Shown in pieces: positions 39,701 through 51,600 of a stretch of 64,000 nt of DNA (its first letter is position 1; the number at the start of each line of letters is the position of its first letter). A program made the translations under genes and the position numbers. The notes under the pieces are model-generated. The model made no database searches. It was not told where the DNA came from and was given only the letters and a program-made list of their open reading frames with translations. This DNA comes from Brachypterus glaber (Eukaryota; Arthropoda; Insecta; Coleoptera; Kateretidae), in assembly GCA_958510825.1 (NCBI GenBank), contig OY294051.1, positions 3,410,001 through 3,474,000 of the forward strand, given 5' to 3'.

Positions 39701-41081
39701 TTTTCTGTAAAGTTTCTGTCATGTTAATTTATTTTTCTAAAAAATATAGTCCACTGACATGGTTATTAAATTATATTGGTCCTTCGAGCCGGATATGACT
39801 TGATTATAAGAATAAAAATCCGTTGCCCCTGAAATCCAGTAAATTCGAGATTTATCCTCTATTCTTTTGCCTTGGATAACTGTAATTTTCATAGATACAT
39901 AACGTATTTCCGAACTGATTACTTTTTTCTTATTTCAGACTTCTTCAGGGATTGAATACATAACAATAACTCCAGGGAACAGCCTGTACTTTCCAGCCGT
40001 GGATTTCATTAAAACTAGTGTAGGGAAAGCAGGGGTAACTTCGAAACACCTACCGGTTGTTGTAGATTGCAGATTTGTATTGGGTAAGTGGAACCTTGGA
40101 CACTGTCCAATGATGGACTTAATATAAAAAGTATTGAATGCCGTTTTCTCCGTAGTTTATTTTAAAAAAATATAACCAAAAAAGAAAAATATAAAATTTG
40201 GAAAAAAAAATCTATTTTTTTTTTGTTTTTATTTTATTTTATTTTTTTTTTAGGTGCTGATTTCACAGCCGCCAAAGGAATATCAGCTCTTATTAACGAG
40301 TTTATGATAAGAAAACAACCTTTATACTTTTCCAATGCACGCGACGAAGTTGTGGCCGTTTTCCAAGGAGTGAACCAAGATTTTGTGTATTTTAATACCA
40401 AGGAAGAACTTGACCAAGCACTTGAAGGTAAGCAAAAAAATGGAGCTAAAAATGTTCGTACAATTTTTTTAGAAATAAACTTTTGCCTACAGAGTCTGCT
40501 AAGGAACTTTTACCATTACCTAAGAAACGGTCAAGGTATTGATTTTGCTAAAAGTGATTATATACTAAGGTAGCCCTAAAATAACTGTATGCAAATTTGC
40601 AAAAGTTGCTTTCATTTTGAAACCTATTTTGTCTTCAGGAGATGTGTGACCTACTATACTGGACCGGCTTTATTTGTTTTATTTGTGTTCTGTGCATCGA
40701 GCTATATAGGATAAATACGTATTTAGTATAATAAAATTTAATTACGTCCCTGTTTCACTTTAATCGGTTTAAAATGTAAACATTCTACTATAAATGTGGT
40801 GGCGACTATATCCACAAACAATCTCCGCCGAGATATAAACAAGTACTGGTAAAAATTTTACTTTTTAGGTCCCAAGAGTGGAAAGTTATTGGGTCCATAG
40901 ACAGACAGATTATATTTCTTTATAAATTATAAATTTATTATTTTTTTCAGAAAATCTTGTTCATGGCGAACACGAATGTCTACTAAAATCCAGCCTTAAC
41001 AGCGAAAAACTCATGGAAGATCTCAAAGAAATTGCTTTCGGAGAAAACTCACAACTAAGTCATCGAAACAACACACATTAA
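33705..41081 (+). CDS. SLC26-family (SLC26A11-like) sulfate/anion transporter, gene 2
   Basis: Paralogue of the gene at 706-12417. Coding exons: 33705-33881, 34375-34570, 35151-35371, 36745-37060, 38240-38401, 39361-39647, 39939-40083, 40254-40427 and 40951-41081. They total 1809 bases, exactly 603 codons with the stop (602 residues), in frame at every junction. Seen: [20 protein letters not shown] at residues 35-54, [12 protein letters not shown] next, [68 protein letters not shown], then a STAS domain with [20 protein letters not shown]. The ATG lies 20 bases inside an exon whose acceptor (ttttcag) ends at 33684, so an untranslated 5' exon should exist upstream. The first coding intron begins GC (CAG|GCAAGT), a GC-AG intron. 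No clear poly(A) signal was seen before the repeat at 41315. Sulfate or related anion transport is inferred from the family. Confidence 0.94.
33978..34355. repeat. Fold-back element filling the GC-AG intron
   Basis: Arms pair through TTTAACCCCCATAACTTTTT and AGTCATGGGGGTTAAACTTT and long A/T runs, around a GTCCGTCTGTCTGTC tract. It fills most of the intron 33882-34374. Confidence 0.75.
35399..36345. mobile_element. CATCGGCAC repeat family, copy 2 (longest)
   Basis: A 947-bp copy in the second SLC26 gene, starting 27 bases after the donor at 35372. It includes the 290-base tail that copy 3 lacks and ends AGTGCCGATGTTTTGACAGG then a CGTTTCATCTA terminus. Confidence 0.8.
37141..37446. repeat. 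About 306-bp inverted-repeat element
   Basis: AAGGTGCCTGGGTTCTGTCA on the left pairs with a diverged copy ending CCCAGGCACCTT on the right, also GGATTCTGACTCTACC / GGTGGATTTAGAATCC. A related single arm is at 26950-27030. It lies 80 bases past a donor of the second SLC26 gene. Confidence 0.72.
37833..38164. mobile_element. TATCCAATA/AATAACTAT repeat family, copy 3
   Basis: Most complete copy of the family, with the centre GCAGGTTAATTTTC present as a short hairpin. It ends 75 bases before the acceptor at 38239 in the second SLC26 gene. Confidence 0.78.
38473..39151. mobile_element. CATCGGCAC repeat family, copy 3
   Basis: A 679-bp copy in the second SLC26 gene, 72 bases after the donor at 38402. 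It lacks the inner tail segment of copy 2. Confidence 0.8.
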
Positions 41082-41314
41082 ATCACAAACCGCTCTCTAT
41101 TTATCTATCTGTTTAACTCTTACCCTAAAAAAAGATTTTGCTTCAAATAACGTTTTTACAACGTTATATTTTTGTTGAAAAAAGTGGGATTTTCATGTTG
41201 AAATACTCCGCTTTTTAACGTTATCAGTCTGACGTTACTCGTCTAACATAAATACAACACAATTACAACATGAAGTTGTTAGAATCACTTTTTTTAAATA
41301 TTTACAATATATTT

Positions 41315-42045
41315 CCCAGGTAGCAAAATAACATGAAATTCACGTGAAAGTCACGTTAATATGTGACATGTGATGTTAAGATTGTAGTCTCATTTAACAA
41401 GAATGTAGCATGGTGGGGATGTCCTAAGTCCGCCCCTAATAACATCACACAATGACATCCCGAAAATAACGTGTTTGTGACATCATAAATCCACATTCCT
41501 GTTATATCTAATATCTTATGGATGCCGTTACTGGTACTTTAATATTTAAATAATATTTTAGGATATTAGCTTTTTCTAAATTAAAACCATTAAAAACGCT
41601 ATAACCCTATAAAAAAATCGGATTTAAAATCAATCAGTAATTGAAACAATCACAGATTGAAACAGATAGATTCTAAATACGAAATTTCAGATTAAACGGA
41701 GAATATATCCTTTAATCCGTGTCCGTGGTCTTGAGAAGCCCGGCAGAGCCCCCTATCCATTGGAAATCGTATAATGTGTATACAATTTCCTTATAATAAT
41801 TTACTCTATCAACATCATCTTATATCGATTTTTTTGCTTCGAACGTCGGTGAGAAGCAAAATAACATGACATTCACGTTAATATGTGACATGCGATATAT
41901 TCACAGCGTTGGTAAATATTTGTTACGTTGCAAATGTGATGTTAAATACATATTTTTCAATATTATGTGATGTTATGATTTAGTTTAAAAATACACCCAA
42001 AAGTGATGTTAATTTCTTGTAATATAACATCCCTTGCTACCTGGG
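41315..42045. mobile_element. CCCAGGTAGC fold-back element, copy 2 (inverted)
   Basis: Opposite-strand copy of 15662-16434, starting CCCAGGTAGCAAAATAACAT and ending GCTACCTGGG. It lies 234 bases after the stop of the second SLC26 gene and probably bounds or overlaps its 3' UTR. Confidence 0.82.
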
Positions 42046-42471
42046 TTATAACGTTAGAAAACTAACATAAATGTTAGGCTAAGTCAGTTTCCCCTAGTTT
42101 TCTAGCTGTAGTAACTTTATCTCTAGTTTTATCCAAAGATTTTTTGTACATTTCTATTTAATGTTATGATAAGCAAGCCGTGAAGATATATATTACAGCC
42201 CATTTCAGGTTTCGATCAAGTATTACGTAACGATCATGACATGACATTGTTAATGGTACAGAAAACGTGAGTTACATACATAGGGAGGTTAAATTGGTCA
42301 AAAAGTGCGTTCCGTAACACTTGAACGAACTTATAATAGACTATTCATAGTGGCCCTATATCTGCCCAAGTTATAATTATAATTATCACTTGTTAAATTT
42401 TAAGAAATTATAAAACACAAAAATAGACACATTAACATTTTAAGTTTCTTAATACTTGCTTGATTCCTAGA

Positions 42472-43207
42472 TACAGCCCGTTCCAGAACTCGCGTACCGA
42501 AATTTAAGAGGTGATTCTACATCCAAAAATATGAAAAAAAGTTTCTATAAAGGTTGGTCCGGAAATGAGCCCTAAGGGAGCTACGGCCCTTCGAAGATGA
42601 CGTATTGAATGGGGAACAAAAAAAAGCACCAATAAAATTTTAATGCTGCAGGGTGATTCTTCATTTAAAACTGAGCAAAAAAGTATTATACACCAAAACA
42701 CCTAAATTTAATATTAAAGGAGTAATAGCCTTTTAAAAAGTAACGTTTTTGGTGGCACAAAATGTTACTTCCTCTTAATTGCATTTTTTTTTGATAACGG
42801 TTGCTCCTACAGTGTTACACTATATGAAATTTTATATGTATTTTTACTCTAGAAATCTATATTTTTTACAACAAATCCAAAAAACATACACATAGAAAAA
42901 TTTGGGGCAAAAATGTTTTAAGCCTCATATATTTTGTCCGTCTGGGCACGCCTCTGGATAAATTAAAAAAATAAATTAACATAAACTTATTGCCCTTATT
43001 AATACTAGTATACATGCAAAAGCTCGCCGCTCTAGCTTAAACGGTACCCGAGTTATTAATTAAAAACCTTATTTTTATTACAATTTTAAAGGGCCCTAGG
43101 TCCCTTAGGGCTCATTTCCGGACCAACCTTTAAAGGAACTTTTTTTATATTTTTGGATCTAGAATCGCCTCTTAAATTTTGGCATGCCAGTTATGGATCA
43201 CCCTGTA
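42472..43207. repeat. 736-bp fold-back element with chimeric ends
   Basis: Arms pair through CTATAAAGGTTGGTCCGGAA and TTCCGGACCAACCTTTAAAG and through GAGCCCTAAGGGAGC / GTCCCTTAGGGCTC. The left end matches the 21137 element (TACAGCCCGTTCCAGAACTC); the right end reads GGATCACCCTGTATA, like the element starting at 918. Confidence 0.8.
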
Positions 43208-44105
43208 TATGGATGCGAACAGTGTAATAGCACAAATTGGGTAAACCTACCTGGAATTCATTGTACAGACCCAAGGAATTCCTATATGAATTCAATGAGA
43301 TTCTTTGGAATTCCTGAATTTATTGTACAAATTTTCGAGCGAAGTTTTTTAATTATATTTAACTTTTAAAAATGTATTTTGACACTAAATTTGTATTGTA
43401 TCTTGTATCTTTAAAAATACATTTTAAAAAAATTCATTGTTAAGTAATTCGTACGATCGTATATTTTTTCTATTTTGCGACTCTTATAAGCTCATAATCA
43501 CACGTATTTTGCGTGTTCTTATAGGCCCATAAGAGGTCTCTACTTTTTTTTTCTGTTGGGTTGGCAACATACAAAAGCCTATCTCTTAAAGTTTTGCGTG
43601 CAAATGTAAATTTAAAGTTTAATTTTTTACAAAATTTTGTGTTCGGGTTATTTTTTATCGTGTTAAAATTGTGGACTGGTTAATTGCAGTGAAAAAAGAA
43701 GAGATGACTGCAAAATATATCAAAATATCATTTGTTCTTAGAATTTTAAACATAGTGTAAACTGTAATGCCAATCCAAAACAAAAATCCCTAAATCAGTC
43801 ATCAATTTTTTAAATTTTAGAGCAAAATAGAAAAAATTGTATAAAGCACTCGTTTCATAACACGTTTTTAGAGCACTAGTACTTTAGAAAACGAGCCGCT
43901 TGCGGTCCAATCTTGTACTCGTCTGCTAAAAACGTATGTTTAGTAGTAGTACTTTAATATACTATTAAGTAACCTACAATATAAGTTTACGGGACAAAAA
44001 GCGTATTAATTTTTTTCTTGAAGAAATTCATTTTCAAATGACCGAAAGTATTCATTGAGGTATTACTTTTTAGTGTTAAACCCTGTTTATTATTTATTTA
44101 TGATT

Positions 44106-44348
44106 TATTAACAGAGTTGATACTTTCATTACAACAACAGGGTCGGACAACAGGAATTTTAAATTATTTTTTTATTTTTGGTTAGTTTCTTTAATACATA
44201 CCTATGCTGAATAAGATTATATATACAAACATATAATCGTATTCGGCATAGGTATGTATTAAACAAACTCACCAAATATTAGAAATAATTTAAAATTTCT
44301 GTTGTCCGACCCTGTTATTGTAATGAAAGTATCAACTCTGTTTATTAG
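44106..44348. repeat. 243-bp near-perfect palindrome
   Basis: Ends ACAGAGTTGATACTTTCATT and AATGAAAGTATCAACTCTGT. Arms pair almost throughout (CAGGGTCGGACAACAG / CTGTTGTCCGACCCTG, ATACATACCTATGC / GCATAGGTATGTAT). Confidence 0.85.
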
Positions 44349-44560
44349 ATAATTTATTTAAGTAGTCATTTATATATTTTTTGACCTTAGAAGAGTTTTT
44401 TATAATATTTTATGACATTTTTTATAACAATTAATGACATTTTTAATTAAATTTTATTAACTTTTTATAAAATTTTATGACATTTTACGCAATTAAAACA
44501 ATGAATAATTTATTTATAATATAAATCTTTTATGGTTAATTTAATTACATTTTCTGATTA

Positions 44561-44712
44561 GGGAACGTTCAAGTATTACGTAACGCTCCTAGGGTGGGGA
44601 TCATTTTGGAGTGTTACGCCCATGTTAATGGTGTAGGAAAATAGCGTTACAGGGGAGGTGGTGGGGGTCCAAAATGAACAAAATTTGCGTTACGTAATAC
44701 TTGAACGCTCCC
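44561..44712. mobile_element. PIF/Harbinger-like MITE, copy 1
   Basis: A 152-bp element with inverted ends GGGAACGTTCAAGTATTACG and CGTAATACTTGAACGCTCCC and a TTA duplication on both sides (44558-44560, 44713-44715). Three-base TTA/TAA duplications are typical of PIF/Harbinger elements. There is no coding capacity. Confidence 0.8.
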
Positions 44713-44817
44713 TTAGGAGCCACAAGGTATATGACATAATTGTTTCATCTGGTCTTTAGATTATAGCTATAACTAGTTAGTTCCCTGTTTTTTTTTTGTA
44801 CCTCTGTTTTTATCCCA

Positions 44818-44991
44818 TAAGGGGTCGTCCATAAAAAAATTCACACCTTTAGGGGGAGGGGAGGGTCAGGCATTTGTGACGAAGTGTGAAATGGGGGAAG
44901 GGGGGGCTTGGCTGAGTGTGACGTCACACCAAAAACACCATCTAAAATCACCTAAAAAAGTGTGACGTATTTTATGGACGACCCCTAATCA
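44818..44991. mobile_element. AGGGGTCGTCCATAAA MITE
   Basis: Inverted ends AAGGGGTCGTCCATAAA and TTTATGGACGACCCCTAA around a G-rich centre and a GTGTGACGTCACAC type palindrome. Single related ends occur near 7090 and 12670 (TATGGACAGCCCC, TATGGACGTCCCC). Confidence 0.75.
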
Positions 44992-45102
44992 GTAAATAAC
45001 AAATATATAATCTTAATAACCACTTACTGTACCTATTTATAATTATTAATAAATCTCCTCGTAAATCTCTTTTAAATTTTTACCGTCTTTGATTATGTTC
45101 CT

Positions 45103-45240
45103 AAGGGCCACTTGCACCAACTCTTAAACTGGGATTATATCAACTAAACTGGGTTTAAGTTAAAAATGCTACGTTCTGATTGGTCGACCGTCAACTTAAT
45201 CTAAGTTTAAAGTTAAACCATTGTTGGTGCAAATGGCCCT
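45103..45240. repeat. 138-bp inverted-repeat element
   Basis: Ends AAGGGCCACTTGCACCAA and TTGGTGCAAATGGCCCT. The inside pairs as TAAACTGGGTTTAAGTT with AACTTAATCTAAGTTTA around a short loop. Confidence 0.8.
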
Positions 45241-46990
45241 AAAACATCGACCGAGTTGCGGCCAATTTTTTATGGAAAAAGTCCCACCGAGAACTTTTTC
45301 TATAATTTTTTTAGTAAAGGCTAATTTTAAAAATATCTTATTTTTATGCAAGAACCCGTATAAGTACATATGTAATTTTTTTTCTTCAAAAATGGATTTT
45401 TTACCAAGCTTGCCAGGCCCTAGGGCTCTGGAGGACTTGGCTCAACAACTTTGAATTACAGGGACTCCACCAAGGGGGGTCCCCTGTGCTAAGACTTGGG
45501 TACAGCCTGGAACATTAGGGGGGCAATTTGCCTAGCCTGGCTTCTATTATTTTATACAGTCCAATATGCCTTTTTTTGTTTTATCATAAAATATTGAAAT
45601 AAATTTAGTACCCAATAACATAAAATATCCACAGTTTCGTCCGCAAAATGTTGTTAAAATTAAGATGTTGTTTTTTGTTAACTTTTTTTTTTCTTTGGAG
45701 GTATTTAACACGTTAAGCGCCAAGCAGACACCGGTGTCTGCCATGGCCCTGTAAAGGGCGGTATATGATGCATAAGGCGCTATAACGCTATTAATATCTA
45801 GACATTAAATGATGCATTAACCAAACCGGTGTGGCGATTAACGCCAAAAAGTGGAGTTAGCCACTTCGAGGACAAAGATGTCGATATGTTTCAGAACACG
45901 AAATGTATAAAATTATGTTAATATATATTTAATATTGCAATATTTTAACAAATTATATATTTTTCAATTAAAAAAGTGTCCCAAGGTACCCCGATCTCCC
46001 CTATTTTCAATTTGATTCAATTAACCAATCGAATCGACAACTTTAAATTTCGGAGCATTTACCTGGTTAGTTAGTCTTGCCTAGCACTAGCTTATTGTAC
46101 AAGCTTAACTTAAGACTGTTGTAGCCTACAACTTGTAGGAAAAGCTTTACCCGTTAAAAAAATAAAATCTTACCTTTGAATTTGAGGTAAATGCAGCAAG
46201 TTTAACCAATTATAACTTCCAATTGCCTGAGTGAGATCCCTAGTCTGATAAAACGTTAAATTTAACTAACTTTTCACTATATTTAAGTTGCTTTTGCTAA
46301 AAAAAGTTCTTCACGACGCGCAGATTAGAACAAGTAGCCATACTTCAAAATCAAAACAGATTTCTACTTTATCATGTGAAACAATCACAAAATATTGTAA
46401 ATTAGCGAACTCAAACTAACAACTACCAAATATTTCATTTTATAAAATGTAAGAAACTTTTGTAGAATTAATAATAAACTATTTCAATAATTTTTAAGCC
46501 TAATTTTTAAAAAATGTATGGCGTACTATTTTATGTAGAGTACTACTGATTTACGTTCGCGTAGGAATTCGCTGCCTTGATGGAGATTAACTTGACAGGT
46601 TCCAAACAAAAGCACGCGGTTATTTTGCATCAGCGTGTGTGATACACAGATTTCATATATGAAATCTGTGGTGTGATACGAAAACAGCTTCTTTTTCGGG
46701 AAGTTTGTGTAGAAATTCGGAAATTTAGTGGCGTTTTTCTTTGAATGACTTTTCCGACGGACTTTTCCATGGACACTGCAGTGAGTTGTTTTTGTTTATG
46801 TAGCATGAAAGGTCTATATTTTAGGGTAAGTTGCATGTTTTTTAAATAATTTGTTGTTTTCGATTTTTTTTCACGCTGAGACCACAAATATAGCAAGGGT
46901 TATCATATTTGGAAACAAAAGAACACAGTCCAAGTGTTAAACCTGAATAATATTAATTTTTACCAAAACTACATGCATTAAACGTGAAAA
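45241..46990. other. Intergenic stretch between the convergent transporter pairs
   Basis: No gene supported. Contains a perfect 26-bp palindrome at 46645-46670 (CACAGATTTCATATATGAAA and its mirror), otherwise unique-looking AT-rich DNA. The 88-codon minus frame at 46630-46896 runs through the palindrome and has no domain. Confidence 0.45.
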
Positions 46991-47267
46991 CTTAACTTGT
47001 CCCATTCAAGAACACGGTATTATTGAATGGGACAAGAATAAAATTGCTATTAAAGATAACAAATCATGAAAATAGCTATAATTATCACTATTACTAATAA
47101 GAATAAACTTTGTGTTATTTCATAACAAAAAATATAGCTGTTAAAGTGTTACATAGAATTTACTTTAAATAATTTTACCAAACTTTGATTCATGTTTTCT
47201 TAAATCAATATCAATTAGTTTGATTTGAGTTCTAACCCATCAAAGTTTGATGATCAAACATTCGTTC

Positions 47268-47715
47268 GTTGGCAAACCCACATTGGGCCTACATACTGAG
47301 GAGACCTCAGCCGCCCTAAGCCCGCATACGACGGGCCAATGTTAGCAAAACTTCATTGGCCCTATATTGGCCGCCAGAAAGCCGCTTTAAAGCCGACGAT
47401 AATCGTAAAATCGTACATTGGCCAATCTAAGACCGCAGTCTTATGAACCAACGTACGTTGGCCAACCAAAGGCCGACCAATAATAAATTCCCAACTTGAA
47501 AATTGAAAAAAAATTCGTTGGCCTTCGGGCGGCCAATGCAGGACCAATGCAGTTTTGCCAACATTGGCCCGTCGTATGCGGCCGTAGGGTGGCTGATGCC
47601 TCCTCAGTATGTAGATCCAATGTGGATTTGCCAACATTGGTCCAATGTAGGAAACATTGGCACGCCAATGTTTGGCCAACGGGCGGCCAACGAACCAATG
47701 TTTGCTGGGAACTGT
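47268..47715. repeat. GC-richer fold-back element full of CATTGGCC motifs
   Basis: About twenty copies of TTGGCC/GGCCAA and AACATTGG. The two halves are inverted: GCATACGACGGGCCAATGTT on the left, AACATTGGCCCGTCGTATGC on the right, and CTACATACTGAGGAG / CTCCTCAGTATGTAG. Overlapping frames on both strands (up to 128 codons) come from this structure, not from a protein gene. Confidence 0.8.
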
Positions 47716-47940
47716 TCCAAATTTCTGTGTGGGTAGTACACTAGACACTTTCTGTCCTTTAAGAGTGATTTCTTATTTAAAAGAGATGAATAGGAATTAA
47801 ATATGCAATAAAATAGTTGTCCCATTCAAGGAAATAAAATTTGTCCCATTCAAGAATACTATATACAATATTATCAAAAAAAAAAAAAATAGGATAAAAA
47901 TATTTACATTTATCTGTAATATTCGAATATTTGGTTGTTA

Positions 47941-48242
47941 ACCGCTGGGGTGTTTTATCGAATCACCTTTGTGACGTGAAGCAAAAGGGACTTACTTGTG
48001 ATCTTCCAGGTGTCTTCTTGTACTTGGGCCCAAGATGATGTTTCCTAGGAGAAATGGCGTAAGCCCTATTTGCAATTCGTTCTACGCGAAATGTTATTTA
48101 TTGGATGTATTTTCCATAGCGTGATTCATTACGAATAACTATTGTTATTTTGGTTCTTTGGAAGCGATAGTGGCGTGAGTATCGCGCCCCTGACGAATTT
48201 AACTTATTGTCCAGATCGTGCTGTTTTACGAACTCATTCAAA
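47941..48242. repeat. Copy of the cargo sequence of the MITE at 63010-63432, inverted
   Basis: Matches 63063-63372 on the opposite strand, with shared blocks such as TACTTGGGCCCAAGATGATG and CGATAGTGGCGTGAGTATCG. The 63-kb copy has an extra stretch (aacaataacaatac). No MITE ends flank this copy. A 113-codon frame at 48142-48483 runs out of it and has no recognisable domain. It lies among TTGTCCCATTCAA motifs (46996, 47818, 47843, 48599 and inverted near 47026). Confidence 0.75.
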
Positions 48243-48675
48243 TTACACTGAAATATTGCCTGAAGCCAGCAACTTCAGGGAGTACGTCATGCGCATGAAG
48301 CCTTATATTTATCCGTGTAAGGGACTTATTAAAATCTACTATATACAGGATGAAAACAAAACATTGGTATATGTTTCGAGTTGTTCTAGACTATTACATA
48401 AACCAAATTCAAACAATTTCCTTTTGCCTTCGTCAAGAAAATATCTTTTAAAATTATTAAAATATTTACTTTTGACTTGGTAAAACTAACTTGTTAAATT
48501 TGTCAAAAACCCAGCTGCCTAAACTTTGCCATTTTTTATTATTTTTTAACTGCACATGTAGGGCCAAAAACCAAAAATTACGAAGCATAGTTCATAAACT
48601 GTCCCATTCAATAATATGTCCCATTCGTGGGTATTTCCCCCTATATTAAATAAATTATAATTACTCCTACATAAA

Positions 48676-51600
48676 TTAAGTAATTTCTTCTTTACTATCA
48701 CCTTCATTCCACTTTTGAACTTCCGCACTCGCGAAAACCATGTAGATAATATTCGTTCCTACCAAAACTCCAAATGATATCCAAAATACTGTCTTCCATT
48801 CAGCTACTGTTTGCTGTAATTCACCAAGAAAAAATATATGTGGTTAATATAATTTTTTTCTACTACCTAATTAAGTGCTAGCTTACATATTATCTACCGT
48901 TGTCAAGGCTTGTTTACCTTGGCAACCAATAAAATCAGTGAACTCATTTAATATTGACCGTTGTTAAGCATTGTTTATTGACGACGGTCAATAATAAAAA
49001 AGTTTTGAGACAACTACTAACTTTTTTCAACTTATTTGTCAAACTGACAGCTATGTCAAAATTTTTAAACTTTATTTTTAACTGATATTTGGAGTTAGTA
49101 GCTTTAGGTAGTACAAAAAATAGTATATGCACCACGTATGCGAACTGTCTTAAGTGTTCTCGACTCCGTCTCAGCAAAAAAACTTCAGTCTCGAAAACTA
49201 AAGACTTAGTTCGCATAATATACTATTATTATTTCAATTAAAAATTGTATCGAAATAGGGGCCCCGGGAAAACTTTTTCCCCGGGCCCCCCATTTTTCCA
49301 AAATTGGGCTTTCCCGAAAAAAAAATGTCTGTCAGCCCTTCACTAACTAAGCGCCGCAGATGATTTTTTACGAATTCTGTTAATTTCTGAAGTTTTTTTA
49401 GGATTGTAAAATTCCAGTTTTACAATCTTAAATTAAAATATAAACCAAAGAAAGCTAAGCTAAAATATTGTTACAATTACAAAATTCTACCAAAATGCAA
49501 GAAACTCTGGTGCCGCAGGCAAATTATTCTTACGAATCTCACGATTCAAATTTTACAAATTTGAAGGTAACATCGGCACTCTTAAAGAGTGCCGATGTAT
49601 TGAAATCTTCGTCGAAAAGTCAAAATCTTTGACCATGTTTTTTTCACATTCCGTCTGTATGTTTGTCGGTCTGAAAACTCGATAACTCCATTTCTAAAAA
49701 AGATATCGACAAGCGGTTTTTTCGCATATTATTTTTTATCATATTTCGAAGAGCTGATTAGATTTTGGGGGTAGATTGGGGTAAGGGGGTAAAAATGGGG
49801 TAAAACTCCTATTTTTAACGTTTTTTGGTTATAATTAAGTTAATTATTATTGTATTTTATTAATTTAGCACGTAAATGAAAGATTTTTTTAAATTGCTCA
49901 AAAAATGTTATGAACAATTTTTTCCTAAAATACATTGTTTTCGAGATATTAGCGTTTAAAGCAGTAAAATGTTTTTTAGCACGAATCACTTATTTATAAA
50001 CCGATTTCAAAATATTTTAAATGAAAGATCTTTTTAAGCCCTACAAAAAATGTTATATACAGTTTTTTCTAGAATATAACGGTTTGGGAGATACAGACTT
50101 TCAAAGTTTAATAAATTATACAACACGCAGGCCTGCGTGCAACCATTAATACACCGGTGTATTAATGGTTGCCTATTGTGTTAATAACTTCCATACTTAC
50201 ATCTTTCGCTATAACTGCAACAACGTACGGTGTCAAAATCCCCGTGATGGAACCAATACCGTTTGCCACGGCCATAATGGTTCCGGCAAAGTTGGGCGCC
50301 AAATCTGCAGCGTTCACTTTAAAACCGCAGATGTAGGAACCCATAAAACCCATGCCGATGGTGAACATGGTGACCGATAGGATTTGGTGACAGCCCATGT
50401 ACACTGCCAGGATTAGAAAAGTTGCAGGTCCAAAATGAGCTAAAAAAATACAAAAAAAGTTTTTATTTTTTTTAAACAATTTTAATTTTTTTGCATTTAA
50501 GTAGTTGTTTAAAATATATTTTCAAATTTTTCTAAAAAAGTGTATTTTCCCCCCCTTGCCGCACACCAATGTTCACCAAAAACAATCCCGAGAGAGAACT
50601 TTTGGTAACATACCTGTATGCCAAATTTCAAGTCTAGCTTTAAGCGTTCCCAAGTTATCGTGCTTACAAGATTTTCCCGGACAGAACGATCGACCGACCG
50701 ACAATTTTTTTTTGCCTGAAATTAATTTATATCGACATAAAACGTCTTAAAACGCAAAAATACACAAACAAAAATTTTGCACGAATACAAGGCTTTCCCT
50801 AAATTTTGAATATTTTCAAAATGGGAAAGCAAACTAACAAATAATTAAAATCGGGAAACTTATCGGCACGTTTCCGCGAGAAAGTAAGTGCGGTAACCGT
50901 AAATTTTTCAGTTTTTTGCTTTCCCATTTTGAAAATTTTTAAAATTTCGGAAAGCCTTGTATTCGTGAAAAAAAATTAAAATTTTTTTTTTGCGAATTTT
51001 TGGGTTTTATGACGTTTTATGTCGATATAAATCAATTTCAAGCAAAAAAAAAATTATCGGTCGGTCGGTCGATCGGTCTGTCCGGGAAATCTTGTAAGCA
51101 CGATAACGCTTTAAGCTAGAGACTTGAATTTTGGCATACAGGTATGTTACCAAAAGGTCTCGCTCGGGATTGTTTTTGGTGAACATTGGCGTGCGGCAAG
51201 GGGGGCAAATGGAGAAAAATACATTTTTTTAAAATTAAAATTGCAATATAGAGGTTTTTAAGGTTGCTGAAATTGAATCTGATAATAAAATTTCTCTAAC
51301 TCCACCCCCGAGGGGGTGAGGGGGTAAATATTTTGAAATGTTTTCCAAATTTTCGTGAAAATTTGTAGATAGGGGTTTTTGAGGTTGATAAAAATGAATC
51401 TTGAAATATATTTTTTGAAACCCACCCCCTTAGGGGTGGGGGGTGATTTTTGTGAAAATTGGTATATTGACGTTTTTGAGGTTGCTGGAAGTGAATCTGA
51501 TAATAAAAAATCTATTTTAGGCGCAGGTGGTAAAATGGGAAAGCTTTTTTACTGGCAGTGTATTTCTATCTACCTCAAAGAACTTTTACCTCAAGAATGA

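Noticed and set aside
43184..43369. 61-codon plus-strand frame
   Set aside because: It begins in the end of a fold-back repeat and has no recognisable content.
47362..47825. Overlapping frames of up to 128 codons on both strands
   Set aside because: They arise from the CATTGGCC inverted-repeat structure and resemble no protein.
48142..48483. 113-codon plus-strand frame
   Set aside because: It starts inside a repeat that is also present inverted at 63 kb and shows no domain.
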